Shown: one piece after another, positions 9,088 through 18,444 of the stretch
Position numbering within the stretch: position 1 is the first letter of the stretch
How the letters are laid out: each line of letters starts with the position of its first letter
Origin: an uncultured Blastocatellia bacterium
Lineage (GTDB): Bacteria; Acidobacteriota; Blastocatellia; Chloracidobacteriales; Chloracidobacteriaceae
Assembly (NCBI GenBank): GCA_937934745.1
Contig: CALGZC010000011.1
Span: forward strand, 1 to 64,000
Reading direction: 5' to 3'
Length of the DNA stretch: 64,000 nt
Program-made: the position numbers and the translations under genes
Notes under the pieces: generated by a model
Told to the model about the DNA's origin: nothing
The model's database searches: none
Seen by the model: the letters and a program-made list of their open reading frames with translations, nothing else

Positions 9088-10251
9088 ATGGCTATGGCTC
9101 AAGAGTTCACCTTGGGGATTGAAGAGGAATTCCAAATTGTCGATCCTGAAACCCGCGAACTGCGCTCACGCGTGGCCGAGATCTTGGACGAGGGCCTGAC
9201 GCTTCTGGGCGAACAGCTCAAGCCCGAAATGCATCAGTCAATGGTCGAGGTCGGCACCGGGGTCTGCCGCAACATTCAGGAAGCTCGCGCAGATGTCATC
9301 CGACTGCGTCGAACCGTCGCCAATCTGGCGCACAAGAAAAACCTACGGATTGTGGCAGCTTCAACGCATCCGTTTTCCCACTGGAAAGATCAAGAAATTA
9401 CCCCTAATGAGCGCTATTTCCAGCTCATTGAAGAAATGCAGCAGTTGGCGCGGTCGCTTTCGATTTACGGCCTGCATGTCCACGTCGGCATTGAAAACCG
9501 CGATGATGCCATTCACATTATGAATGCTGCGCGTTACTTTCTGCCGCACATCCTCGCCCTGACCACCAGCTCGCCGTTTTGGATCGGACGCAACACGGGA
9601 CTGAAATCCTACCGGTCGGAAGTCTTCAAGCAGTTTCCACGCACCGGTATTCCTGACTATTTTGGCTCGGCCAGCGAGTTCGATAACTACGTCAAACTAC
9701 TCATCAAGACGGGCTGCATTGACAACGGTAAGAAAATTTGGTGGGACCTGCGGCCGCACCCAATATTTCCAACATTAGAATTTCGGGTCTGCGATCTGCC
9801 CTCCAAGGTTGATGAGGTTATTGCCATTGCTGCTCTGTTTCAAGCCGTCGTCGCCAAGCTCTACAAACTGCTGCGCCAAAATATGGGATTCCGGCTCTAC
9901 CGGCGGATGCTCATCGAAGAGAACAAATGGCGCGCAGTGCGCTATGGTCTTGACGGCAAGCTGCTGGATTTAGGCAAGCAAGCCGAGGTCCCGGTGCGAA
10001 GCTTGATCGGGGAATTGCTCGATTTTGTGGACGACGTGGTGGATGACCTCGGCAGTCGGAAAGAACTTGAATACATCCACACCATCCTCAAGGAAGGCAC
10101 CAGCGCCGACCGGCAGCTTCGCATCTTCCACGAAACCAACGGCGACTTCCATGCCGTCGTGGACAACCTGATCGCCGAGACGCTTGAGGGTGTCATGGAG
10201 CCGGCTGCAGAAGCCGCTGCGGAAGCCAGCACCCAAGCACAGCCTTCGTAA
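9088..10251 (+). CDS. Carboxylate-amine ligase, GCS2/YbdK family
   Basis: MAMAQEFTLGIEEEFQIVDPETRELRSRVAEIL...EMHQSMVEVGTGVCRNIQEA; GLHVHVGIENRDDAIHIMNAARYFLPHILALTTSSPFWIGRNTGLKSYRSEVFKQFPRTGIPDYF. Confidence 0.92.
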   Translation: MAMAQEFTLGIEEEFQIVDPETRELRSRVAEILDEGLTLLGEQLKPEMHQSMVEVGTGVCRNIQEARADVIRLRRTVANLAHKKNLRIVAASTHPFSHWKDQEITPNERYFQLIEEMQQLARSLSIYGLHVHVGIENRDDAIHIMNAARYFLPHILALTTSSPFWIGRNTGLKSYRSEVFKQFPRTGIPDYFGSASEFDNYVKLLIKTGCIDNGKKIWWDLRPHPIFPTLEFRVCDLPSKVDEVIAIAALFQAVVAKLYKLLRQNMGFRLYRRMLIEENKWRAVRYGLDGKLLDLGKQAEVPVRSLIGELLDFVDDVVDDLGSRKELEYIHTILKEGTSADRQLRIFHETNGDFHAVVDNLIAETLEGVMEPAAEAAAEASTQAQPS

Positions 10252-10336
10252 GGGCGTCTCGTTCGTTATGCCTGATGCGCTATAATCTGGCCGAGAAAAC
10301 AGTGACTCAGCAGGACTGAGAAAGGTTTATTGAAGT

Positions 10337-11617
10337 ATGTCACGCGAAAAACAAGCTGCGCTTGGACGCGACAGAATAGGCGGAATGGAAAGTGCAGCCG
10401 CCGGCTTAGCGACGGATCCAACGGTTGCAGCCGAACCGTTGCGGCGTGACGGCAAAGATAACCTCAACGGTGTCGGCGGGTATCAGGAGCGCCAGGAGCG
10501 CCGTCCAGTGGATGCGCTTACCGACACGTTGGAGGCCCACCGCGGCGAGCGCCACATTGTGGCCATTCAAAACTTTCCCGACCCGGATGCAATTGCCTCT
10601 GCGCTGGCCCACCAAATCATTGCCGCCACCTTTGGGATTACGGTGGACATTGTTTACGACGGCTTTATCAGCCACCAGGAAAACCTCGCACTCGTCCAAC
10701 TGCTGCAAATCGAGCTGTTGCACTACGACCCGACAATTGATCTGAAGCAGTATCAGGGCAGCATTTTCATTGACAATCAGGGTACGACGACAACGCTGAC
10801 CAGCAAACTGCGCGAAGCCGGTGTCAAACCGCTGGTCATCGTGGACCACCACGAACGGCAGGGGTTGATTGAGGCGGTTTTCACCGACATCCGTAAGGTC
10901 GGTGCCACGGCGACTATTTATGCAGAGTACCTGCGCGAGGCGTTCCCCCTGGAGAAGAACAATCCACAGCATGTCCGGTTGGCGACGGCGCTCATGCATG
11001 CGATTCGGACGGAAACCAATGGCATGATTCGCGCCCGGGAGTGCGATTTTCAGGCTGCGGGTTACCTGTCACAGTTCGTGGACACCACGCTGTTGAGCGA
11101 GATCCTCAATGTCAAGCGGTCAAAACGCGCCATTGACATCATCAATCTGGCACTGGAGAAACGCATTGTCCGCGACAACTACAGTATTGCCGGGGTGGGT
11201 TACGTCCGCTATGAGGATCGCGATGCCATCCCACAGGCGGCTGACTTCTTACTGACCGAAGAAAACATTCACACGGCAGTCGTGTATGGCATCATCACCA
11301 AAGAGGGTGAACGCGAAGTCATCATCGGCAGTCTGCGAACCTCAAAGGTGACGCTCAACCCAGATCAGTTTTTGAAGTCGGCGCTTGGACGGGATGCGAC
11401 GGGACACTACTACGGTGGCGGTAAGCACGAGGCCGGCGGCTTTGAAATCCCCATCGGCTTCTTGTCCGGGACGTACGATGAAGACTTCATGCGGTCGAAG
11501 TGGAAGATTTACGATGCAATGGTAAAGCGCAAACTGCTGGAAAAGATCGGTGTCATTGAGAACCAATCCACTTCCGCAGTCATTCGTCAGCCGAGCGCCG
11601 AGCGCCCCGAAGAGTAA
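10337..11617 (+). CDS. DHH family phosphoesterase
   Basis: AIQNFPDPDAIASALAHQIIA, FIDNQGT, VIVDHHERQG, GHYYGGGKHEAGGFEIP (DHHA1-like GGGHxxAG). Confidence 0.9.
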   Translation: MSREKQAALGRDRIGGMESAAAGLATDPTVAAEPLRRDGKDNLNGVGGYQERQERRPVDALTDTLEAHRGERHIVAIQNFPDPDAIASALAHQIIAATFGITVDIVYDGFISHQENLALVQLLQIELLHYDPTIDLKQYQGSIFIDNQGTTTTLTSKLREAGVKPLVIVDHHERQGLIEAVFTDIRKVGATATIYAEYLREAFPLEKNNPQHVRLATALMHAIRTETNGMIRARECDFQAAGYLSQFVDTTLLSEILNVKRSKRAIDIINLALEKRIVRDNYSIAGVGYVRYEDRDAIPQAADFLLTEENIHTAVVYGIITKEGEREVIIGSLRTSKVTLNPDQFLKSALGRDATGHYYGGGKHEAGGFEIPIGFLSGTYDEDFMRSKWKIYDAMVKRKLLEKIGVIENQSTSAVIRQPSAERPEE

Positions 11618-11636
11618 CGGAGGTGGTGCGGGAAGA

Positions 11637-13511
11637 ATGCCGGTGCGGAGCACGCGGGCAGTGGTGGTGAAATGGCAATCGGCCCTGCCCGCGCACCGGG
11701 AAACTATCCTGGTGGCCGGCGTTACCGGTGCCGTCTTGCTCTATCTTTATGCCCCCCTGCTGACATTATTCGCGTTATCGCTGACCGCTGCTCCCACAGC
11801 CCATTTTCAGGCCGGGTACATCGGCGCCTGGTATGTCAAAACCGCGCGCGATCCGGCGTTCCTGACGGCGATCCAGACGAGCTTGCAGGTGGCTGTGGTA
11901 ACGACCGTCGTCGCCTTGGTCATCGGAACGATGGCCGCCGTGGGGTTGTGCAAACACCGATTTCGGGGCGAGTCCTGGCTTGAGAACTTGTTTTACCTGC
12001 CGATAGTCACCCCTGAAGTGGTGGTCGGCTTCGCCGCCGTCACCTTGTTTGCATCATGGGGGCGTCCGCTGGGCTTCTGGTCGGTCCTGGCGATGCATGT
12101 CGCCTTTTGTACGTCGTATGTGGTCTTCATTGTTCGGGCGCGCCTGGCGAGCTTCGACGAACGTTGGCTCGAAGCCGCCCTGGACTTAGGGGCGACGCCA
12201 CCGGCTGCCTTCTGGCAGGTGACGTTGCCGTGGTTGATGCCGGCGCTTGTCGGGAGCGGCCTGCTTTGCTTTGCCCTTTCGCTCGATGACTTTGTGATCA
12301 CAAGCTTTGTCGCCGGTGACGGCGTGACGACATTGCCCGTCCTATTGTACGCCAGGATGAAAACCGGCGTCTCACCGGACATCAATGCGGCAACCGGCCT
12401 CCTGCTCATTGCAACCGTCCCGCTAGTTACGGTGGCGCAGGTGGTGCAACGACTTCAGCGACTGCCCCGCTGGGGCCGCGTGGGCGGTGGGGTGACACTG
12501 CTGGCCGCAGCCGTGGTTGCCTTCGCGCCATCACTTCAACCGGCAGCACCGCCGACACTTCATCTCTGTATTTGGTCAAACTACACATCAGAGAAACTGC
12601 TGCGGGATTTTGAGCGGCGCTATCGCTGCCGGGTTGTTGTCGAAACGTTTGACTCCAATGAGGCTCTTCTGGCCAAGCTTCAGACCGGCGTGGCCCGCTA
12701 TGACCTCATTACGCCGAGCGACTACATGGTGGGGATCCTGGCGCGGCAGGGCCTGCTGCGGCCGCTCGACCGGTCGCGCCTGACGAACTGGCAGAACCTC
12801 GACCCGGCGTTTCTCAACGCTCCCTATGATCCGGAGAACCGCTATACCGTCCCCTATACCTTCGTTGTTACCGGCATCGGCTACCGCCGCGACAAGGTCA
12901 GTACGCCGGTGGACAGCTGGGATGCGCTCTGGGACGCCCGCTACCGCGGGCGCATTGCCTTGCTTGACGACATTCGGGAATGTTTCGGGGCCGCGTTGCG
13001 GCGGCGCGGCGCCTCCCCCAGTAGCCGCAACGAAGCAGAAATTGCGCAGGCGGCGGCAGACCTCCTGCAGCAGAAGGCGCTTGTCAAAACCTACGACAGC
13101 GCCACATTTGAACAGCTTCTCCTCACCGGCGAAGCCTGGTTAGTACAGGGATACAACGGCCAGATTGCCAAAGCCGCGCGCCAAAACCCTAACATTGTGT
13201 TTGTCGTCCCACGCGAAGGCGGGACGCGCGCTGTGGACTGCCTTGCAATCCCCGCCAATGCGACCCAACCAGAACTGGCAGAACGGTTTATGGACTATAT
13301 TCTTGAACCACAGGCGTCGGCAGAGATCGTTCAGGCCACCGGTTACGGGACACCGAACCGCGCCGCCCGGGCGTCTTTGCCGCCGCTGTGGGCTGACAAC
13401 CCATATGTGTTTCCACCGGATGATCTGCTCCGACGCTGCACCGGACTTGAAGATGTCGGTGCAATTTTGCCGCGATACGACTACTATTGGACAATCATCA
13501 AGTCCTGGTAA
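11637..13511 (+). CDS. Fused spermidine/putrescine ABC transporter permease (PotC-like) + substrate-binding protein (PotD-like)
   Basis: N-terminal permease with EAALDLGATPPAAFWQVTLPWLMPAL (EAA motif) and SLDDFVITSF; C-terminal LHLCIWSNYTSEKLLRDFERRYRCRVVVETFDSNEALLAKLQTG...YDLITPSDYMVGILARQGLL. Confidence 0.9.
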   Translation: MPVRSTRAVVVKWQSALPAHRETILVAGVTGAVLLYLYAPLLTLFALSLTAAPTAHFQAGYIGAWYVKTARDPAFLTAIQTSLQVAVVTTVVALVIGTMAAVGLCKHRFRGESWLENLFYLPIVTPEVVVGFAAVTLFASWGRPLGFWSVLAMHVAFCTSYVVFIVRARLASFDERWLEAALDLGATPPAAFWQVTLPWLMPALVGSGLLCFALSLDDFVITSFVAGDGVTTLPVLLYARMKTGVSPDINAATGLLLIATVPLVTVAQVVQRLQRLPRWGRVGGGVTLLAAAVVAFAPSLQPAAPPTLHLCIWSNYTSEKLLRDFERRYRCRVVVETFDSNEALLAKLQTGVARYDLITPSDYMVGILARQGLLRPLDRSRLTNWQNLDPAFLNAPYDPENRYTVPYTFVVTGIGYRRDKVSTPVDSWDALWDARYRGRIALLDDIRECFGAALRRRGASPSSRNEAEIAQAAADLLQQKALVKTYDSATFEQLLLTGEAWLVQGYNGQIAKAARQNPNIVFVVPREGGTRAVDCLAIPANATQPELAERFMDYILEPQASAEIVQATGYGTPNRAARASLPPLWADNPYVFPPDDLLRRCTGLEDVGAILPRYDYYWTIIKSW

Positions 13512-13552
13512 CAACACGCCAACTCGCTCACCATCATTCGTGCACAACATTT

Positions 13553-14332
13553 ATGGGAAGCCATGAATCCTCTTCTTCACCAGTTCCTGACTCGGAAGCC
13601 ATTGCCGGTGAACTGCTAATCTCACTGATCAATGACATGGAGCTACTCCTAGCTTTTGAGCAGAGTCAGCGGGTAGCGCATTTCCAACCGGAACTGGGCG
13701 AAAAGTTGACGCGCTTTTTGGTCAATGAGTACCGCCAACGCCTTGAGCGCCTAGCGCGCCTTGTAGAAGACAAAGACTTTCTCCGCCTGTTGCTTCTGGA
13801 ACTGGGCGCGATGGAGCGACCCGACCTGCAGGACTATCTGCGCAGTGTCTTTGGCTACCGGCATGAACTGCAGGAACAGCTTCAGGTGCGCGGCGTGACC
13901 GAATCTGACGAGATTCTCAAGGCCTATGTGTCCGGCAAATACCGCCGCATCACCCAGGAGTTGCCGCCGGTTAATTTTGACCAAAATGCCTACGCTGCGC
14001 CGGATATTGCGGCAGAGGCTGATCTTTATCGCCGCCGGACACGGCAGTTAGCAGAACTCCTCAAACAACAGCAGCAGACGTTACAGACGACGGCGGAGAT
14101 GGCAGCAGCCATGTTGAGTCTGTTCGTCAATTACCTCAACGACCGCGTCAACCAGTTGCCGCCGGAGGAGAAAGCGACGCGGCATACGGCGCTTCAGATC
14201 ACCTTTGGCGAGCTTGAAGCGCCGGTCTTACAGATGGCACGTAAGCTCAAAGCCATTGAACAAAACGCCGGTAAGCCCTGTGGTCTGGCCGAAGTCATGG
14301 AGCTGATCGCGAAACTTTTTGCTCGGGCGTGA
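13553..14332 (+). CDS. Hypothetical protein
   Basis: Long ORF; charged and helical; internal ATG at 13553 avoids overlap with the upstream CDS. Confidence 0.6.
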   Translation: MGSHESSSSPVPDSEAIAGELLISLINDMELLLAFEQSQRVAHFQPELGEKLTRFLVNEYRQRLERLARLVEDKDFLRLLLLELGAMERPDLQDYLRSVFGYRHELQEQLQVRGVTESDEILKAYVSGKYRRITQELPPVNFDQNAYAAPDIAAEADLYRRRTRQLAELLKQQQQTLQTTAEMAAAMLSLFVNYLNDRVNQLPPEEKATRHTALQITFGELEAPVLQMARKLKAIEQNAGKPCGLAEVMELIAKLFARA

Positions 14333-14338
14333 ACGCGG

Positions 14339-14743
14339 ATGTCGCCGAATGATCACCTGCCGGTTTACGGTTCAACGCCTTCTCCAGCGGCGTTCGCGCC
14401 AAAGTCAGGCGTCATGTTCATATTGCAAACTGTACTGGGTTTTTTGGGCACGTTGGCCTACGGGACAGTGATTTTCTTTCTCCTCATCTTCACGAGCTTA
14501 CGACCTGGGGTGCCAGAGATTATTCCAACCCTGATCTTTTTCATCGGTGTCGGGATCGGTCTTGGGATCGCCATCATTACAGTCTATTTCCGCTGGTTTG
14601 GGGTTTTAGCCGGCATTGCTCTGGCAATTTTGATGCCTCTTCTCCTCGTTGGTGCTTGCATTGCGACTCTCTTTGGCATCAGTACCCTCGGCAATGTCCT
14701 CGGCGGAGGATTGTTGCCCGTAGAGCGGGTTCTGGGGGTCTAA
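14339..14743 (+). CDS. Hypothetical membrane protein
   Basis: 134 aa with 3 hydrophobic segments. Confidence 0.6.
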   Translation: MSPNDHLPVYGSTPSPAAFAPKSGVMFILQTVLGFLGTLAYGTVIFFLLIFTSLRPGVPEIIPTLIFFIGVGIGLGIAIITVYFRWFGVLAGIALAILMPLLLVGACIATLFGISTLGNVLGGGLLPVERVLGV

Positions 14744-14759
14744 TCCAAAAAGGCTCGGT

Positions 14760-15605
14760 ATGGGTCAAACACTTGGAGCGTTTCAGCTCGACATTATTTC
14801 CGATGGTACGTTTCGCTTAGACGGCGGGGCAATGTTCGGCGTCGTACCGCGCGTGCTGTGGGAGCGCGTCATGCCGCCCGACGAGAAACACCGCGTCGTT
14901 CTCGGCTTGAACACATTGCTGGTGCGAACCCCCTACGACACCATCTTGGTGGACACGGGAATTGGGACAAAGTGGAGCCCGAAGTACATCGAAATGTACG
15001 GCATTGCGCATGAAACAACCGTTCCGCAGTCCCTAGCAGCGCTGGGCCTGACACCGGAGGACATCACGGTGGTCATCAATACGCACCTGCATTTCGATCA
15101 TGCCGGCGGCAACACCTATCGCGCCGAAGATGCCAGACTGCGCCCGACGTTTCCGAAGGCACGGTATGTCGTGCAGCGCGCCGAATATGACCATGCCCGG
15201 CATCCACATGAGCGTGACCGTGCCAGCTACCTGCCTGAGGACTGGGAGCCCGTGGCTGCTGCCGGACAGTTTGATTTTGTAGCGGGAGAGGTAGAAGTGT
15301 CGCCCGGCGTCTGGGTTGTACCGGTACGCGGGCACAATGACTTTACGCAGTGTGTCCGCATTACATCCCACGGTCAAACGGCGTTCTACTGGGCGGACAT
15401 TGTACCGACAACGGCGCATGTGCCGTTTGCCTGGGTGATGGGCTACGACCTGTATCCGGTGGAGTTGCTGGAGAACAAAAAACGCCTGATTCCACAGGCA
15501 GCAGCAGAAGGATGGCTGAACATTTTTGAGCACGATCCGCGCTGCCCGTGGGGATACATCGTCGCCGGCGATAACGGCAAGTATGCCGTCCAGCCGGTGA
15601 CCTGA
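14760..15605 (+). CDS. MBL-fold metallo-hydrolase
   Basis: VINTHLHFDHAGGNT (HxHxDH), PVRGHNDFTQCVRI, AFYWADIVPT. Confidence 0.92.
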   Translation: MGQTLGAFQLDIISDGTFRLDGGAMFGVVPRVLWERVMPPDEKHRVVLGLNTLLVRTPYDTILVDTGIGTKWSPKYIEMYGIAHETTVPQSLAALGLTPEDITVVINTHLHFDHAGGNTYRAEDARLRPTFPKARYVVQRAEYDHARHPHERDRASYLPEDWEPVAAAGQFDFVAGEVEVSPGVWVVPVRGHNDFTQCVRITSHGQTAFYWADIVPTTAHVPFAWVMGYDLYPVELLENKKRLIPQAAAEGWLNIFEHDPRCPWGYIVAGDNGKYAVQPVT

Positions 15606-15668
15606 ACCCTGTCCATCCCGGCGGGTGAGACCACACGCTGCGCGCAGGCGCTCCAAGGGGAAGAGCAC

Positions 15669-16079
15669 ATGCCTAGTTTAGTCAACTACGCCGTGGTAGC
15701 GATAGGCGGCGCCTGTGGGGCGATGCTGCGTTACGCCGTCACAGTGTCGGCGCTTGGGAATTGGTCGCTCCGTTTCCCTCTCCCAACCTTTGTCATTAAT
15801 GTCAGCGGGTCACTGTGCTTCGGCTTTGTGGTCGCCCTCCTTGCCGACCGGGTTGGTCTGCCGCCCTGGTTACGTCTGGCGCTCACGACCGGATTTTTAG
15901 GGGCTTTCACAACATTCTCAACGTTTGAGTATGAAACCGTTATGGTATGGCGTGAGCACGGAGCACTTTGGTCGGCCGGGTATGTTGCAGCCAGCTTACT
16001 GTGCGGAGCCATCGGACTTTTGCTCGGCGAATTGGCAGCCCACAGACTAACCTTACAACTTACTGCCCTTCGTCACTGA
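15669..16079 (+). CDS. crcB: Fluoride exporter CrcB/FEX
   Basis: VAIGGACGAMLRYAV, PLPTFVINVSGSLCFGFV, LTTGFLGAFTTFSTFEYE. Confidence 0.94.
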   Translation: MPSLVNYAVVAIGGACGAMLRYAVTVSALGNWSLRFPLPTFVINVSGSLCFGFVVALLADRVGLPPWLRLALTTGFLGAFTTFSTFEYETVMVWREHGALWSAGYVAASLLCGAIGLLLGELAAHRLTLQLTALRH

Positions 16080-16180
16080 ACATACAGCACGTAGCACGCG
16101 GAGATGCTCTCATAGAACGCAGTGTCACATTACAGTCAGCGTTCCTAGAACGGTGACCTGTTCACAGGGAGAAGGCAGCA

Positions 16181-16492
16181 ATGCTTCGCGTATTACCTGG
16201 TTTGCTGGCCGCCGGGTTGTTCCTGATGGTTCACCCTTTGAGTGCAGCCGCCCAAGCTCCACCGGCACAGGGCCGGACGACCACAAGTGAGAAAACCACA
16301 AGTGAGAAACCGGTCTGCCCGGTGACACTGAAGGAAGTTGAAATCACCGAAAACAGGGCTTACAGCGACTATCGAGGCAGACAGTACTACTTTTGCTGCC
16401 CGGCCTGTAAGCCGATCTTCGATAAGAACCCAGGGAAATACGTGCGCGCCCTGGAAGCCAAGCGAAAGGCGGCTAAGCGGCGAGCCGCCTAA
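16181..16492 (+). CDS. Secreted YHS-domain-like protein
   Basis: Signal peptide, then CPVTLKEVEITENRAYSDYRGRQYYFCCPACKPIFDKNPGKYV. Confidence 0.75.
   Translation: MLRVLPGLLAAGLFLMVHPLSAAAQAPPAQGRTTTSEKTTSEKPVCPVTLKEVEITENRAYSDYRGRQYYFCCPACKPIFDKNPGKYVRALEAKRKAAKRRAA
16280..16309 (+). repeat. 15-bp perfect tandem duplication (accacaagtgagaaa x2) in the linker of the YHS protein
   Basis: Encodes TSEK-T/TSEK repeat; read directly. Confidence 0.9.
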
Positions 16493-16586
16493 ACGGGGAC
16501 CGTCGCCACAGAGCGCCGCACCATCCGGCCGAAACCTTCTGGCATTTCCTCACCGAGGTCTATGCAAGGGTCTATGCAAGTCCAGC

Positions 16587-17015
16587 CTATTCAGCTTGTG
16601 CTTCAGGTGGGGCCGGCTGCCCTTTCTTTCCCTTAGCTTCCTTGGGTGGTGGAGCTGCTTGGGCAGGCGGCTCGTGTGGGTCTACGCCGACTTCAATCAC
16701 ACAGTTGCCGAAAATCACAGTCGGCTGGTCGCCATTGGAGGTTTTGACCTCAAGTGAACGGGCCGTGATGGTCGTTTGGTCATTGACCCGCCCGGAAAGC
16801 TCAATCGTGTCGGCTTCAATTCGTCCCGCCAGTTCCCCTTGGGAGTGTAACCGGTCAACTTTGACAGTACCGTGAACGGCACCGGTGGCGGCAACCATCA
16901 GCGCCGGCGCGTGCAGTTCGCCACTGATCTTCCCACTGACCGTCACACCGCAATTGGATTTCAACGTGCCGGTCAACTCGCTCCCCTCTTCGACAATCGT
17001 TTGTTTTTCCGCCAT
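16587..17015 (-). CDS. Bactofilin family polymer-forming protein
   Basis: VEEGSELTGTLKSNCGVTVSGKISGELHAPALMVAATGAVHGTVKVDRLHSQGELAGRIEADTIELSGRV. Confidence 0.9.
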   Translation of the reverse strand: MAEKQTIVEEGSELTGTLKSNCGVTVSGKISGELHAPALMVAATGAVHGTVKVDRLHSQGELAGRIEADTIELSGRVNDQTTITARSLEVKTSNGDQPTVIFGNCVIEVGVDPHEPPAQAAPPPKEAKGKKGQPAPPEAQAE

Positions 17016-17056
17016 TGTGTTTCCTCAATAGATGGAGAAGCGTCCAACGGCCCTGA

Positions 17057-18316
17057 CTAAGCCGTTTCAATCTTCAGCCGCAGGATGCAACCCGGCTCGA
17101 AGGCAAAATGGGTGTGTCCGTCCGGTTGTTTGACGGTGGCGCGGACGGTGCCTGTCGAGCCGACAATGATCCGACGCGCCCCGTTGATGCTCGGTACAGC
17201 ATCGGATACAAAGCGTCCGTGAACAATCAAGATACCGCTCCCATGCACCTGACACCCATCGAACAAACCTTCCCGGCCAATGATGAGCTGCGCCCCCTGA
17301 CCCAGTGTGATGTTGCACTTGAGGAAGCGACCATCCACTTCAACAATCGAGTCAGCATCAAACTCCAGTGAGGCATCCCGCAGGACATCGCCATGGCCAA
17401 AGTAACGTCGGTTGGTTGGGACCGGGGCCACCGCAACGGCTGCGGCTTGTGGCGAGGCCGTACCGCCATCCGTCTTGCCGTTGAGAAACGCAGCCAACCT
17501 AGAAGCAGGGATCAACTGAGAACCGTCGCCGGCAACACTGAAGTCGACTTCGTCCACTTCTGCCCCGTCGGCAACCTCGATTGAGAAATCACTGCCGTAC
17601 AGATGTGTCCGGCTGAACTTTGCACCTTTGAGGCGGGCACCCTGAAAGGTGGCATGCCGACAATCAGCATCCTGAAAGCTCACCTGGGACAGATCGGCTT
17701 CCTCGAGCACCGCGCGTTCAAGCTTCGCCCCGGACAAGTCGGCGCCGGGCAAGACGGCTCGCCGCAGGACGGCATCGCGCAAATTCGCTCCAGTCAGCAG
17801 AGCTTCCTCAAAGTTGGCGGCTTCCAGAATGGCATTTTGGAAATCAACTGCCGTGAGATTGGCACCACCGAGGTAGGCATTGCGTAGGTCGGCGTTGGCA
17901 AAGACGGCGTTTTCAAGTGTCGCGACACCGAGTTTGGCATCAACCAACTGTGCCGATGGCAGTCGTGCTCCGGTCAAATCCGCGCCTTCCAGGTTGGCAC
18001 CTTCCAGGTTGGCCCGCGATAGGTCAACCCCGCGGAGATTAGCCCCTTCCAAGTTTGCACTTTCTAAATCTGCCCCACGCAGATTTGCCCCCTCCAGGTT
18101 GGCGCGTACCAGGAAAGCGTCGCGCAGACTCACACTGGCGAGATTGGCGCGGCGCAAACTCGCTTCCTCAAGGTTAGCACCCTCAAGGTCGGCGCGGCGT
18201 AAGTTAGCGTCATCGAGGTTAGCTTTTGACAAATCCAGTTCGCGCAGGTCCGCCCGCTCCAGCGACTCGCCGCGCTTTACTCGTTCAATCACTTCTTCAA
18301 AGGTGAACTCAGGCAT
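17057..18316 (-). CDS. Pentapeptide-repeat protein with C-terminal bactofilin-like domain
   Basis: About 27 A(N/D)LxxA repeats, then DSIVEVDGRFLKCNITLGQGAQLIIGREGLFDGCQVHGSGILIVHGRFVSDAVPSINGARRIIVGSTGTVRATV. Confidence 0.85.
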   Translation of the reverse strand: MPEFTFEEVIERVKRGESLERADLRELDLSKANLDDANLRRADLEGANLEEASLRRANLASVSLRDAFLVRANLEGANLRGADLESANLEGANLRGVDLSRANLEGANLEGADLTGARLPSAQLVDAKLGVATLENAVFANADLRNAYLGGANLTAVDFQNAILEAANFEEALLTGANLRDAVLRRAVLPGADLSGAKLERAVLEEADLSQVSFQDADCRHATFQGARLKGAKFSRTHLYGSDFSIEVADGAEVDEVDFSVAGDGSQLIPASRLAAFLNGKTDGGTASPQAAAVAVAPVPTNRRYFGHGDVLRDASLEFDADSIVEVDGRFLKCNITLGQGAQLIIGREGLFDGCQVHGSGILIVHGRFVSDAVPSINGARRIIVGSTGTVRATVKQPDGHTHFAFEPGCILRLKIETA

Positions 18317-18444
18317 GGAGGCACCCCTTTCGCCGTTTTTTTCAAATGTGCGGGCCGTGCCGCTTTGTCTGACACGTTTTCCTTTGCGCCCCGGCGAGGT
18401 ACGCCGGGCAATTTCAGATCACTCCGCAGTACCATCAAACCAGA

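Noticed and set aside
15606-15668. Possible fluoride riboswitch upstream of crcB
   Set aside because: The 63-bp spacer does not show the crcB motif pattern.
17057-18316. Repetitive DNA in the pentapeptide gene as a CRISPR or satellite array
   Set aside because: The periodicity is 15 bp and in frame, explained by A(N/D)LxxA codons; no spacer/repeat structure.
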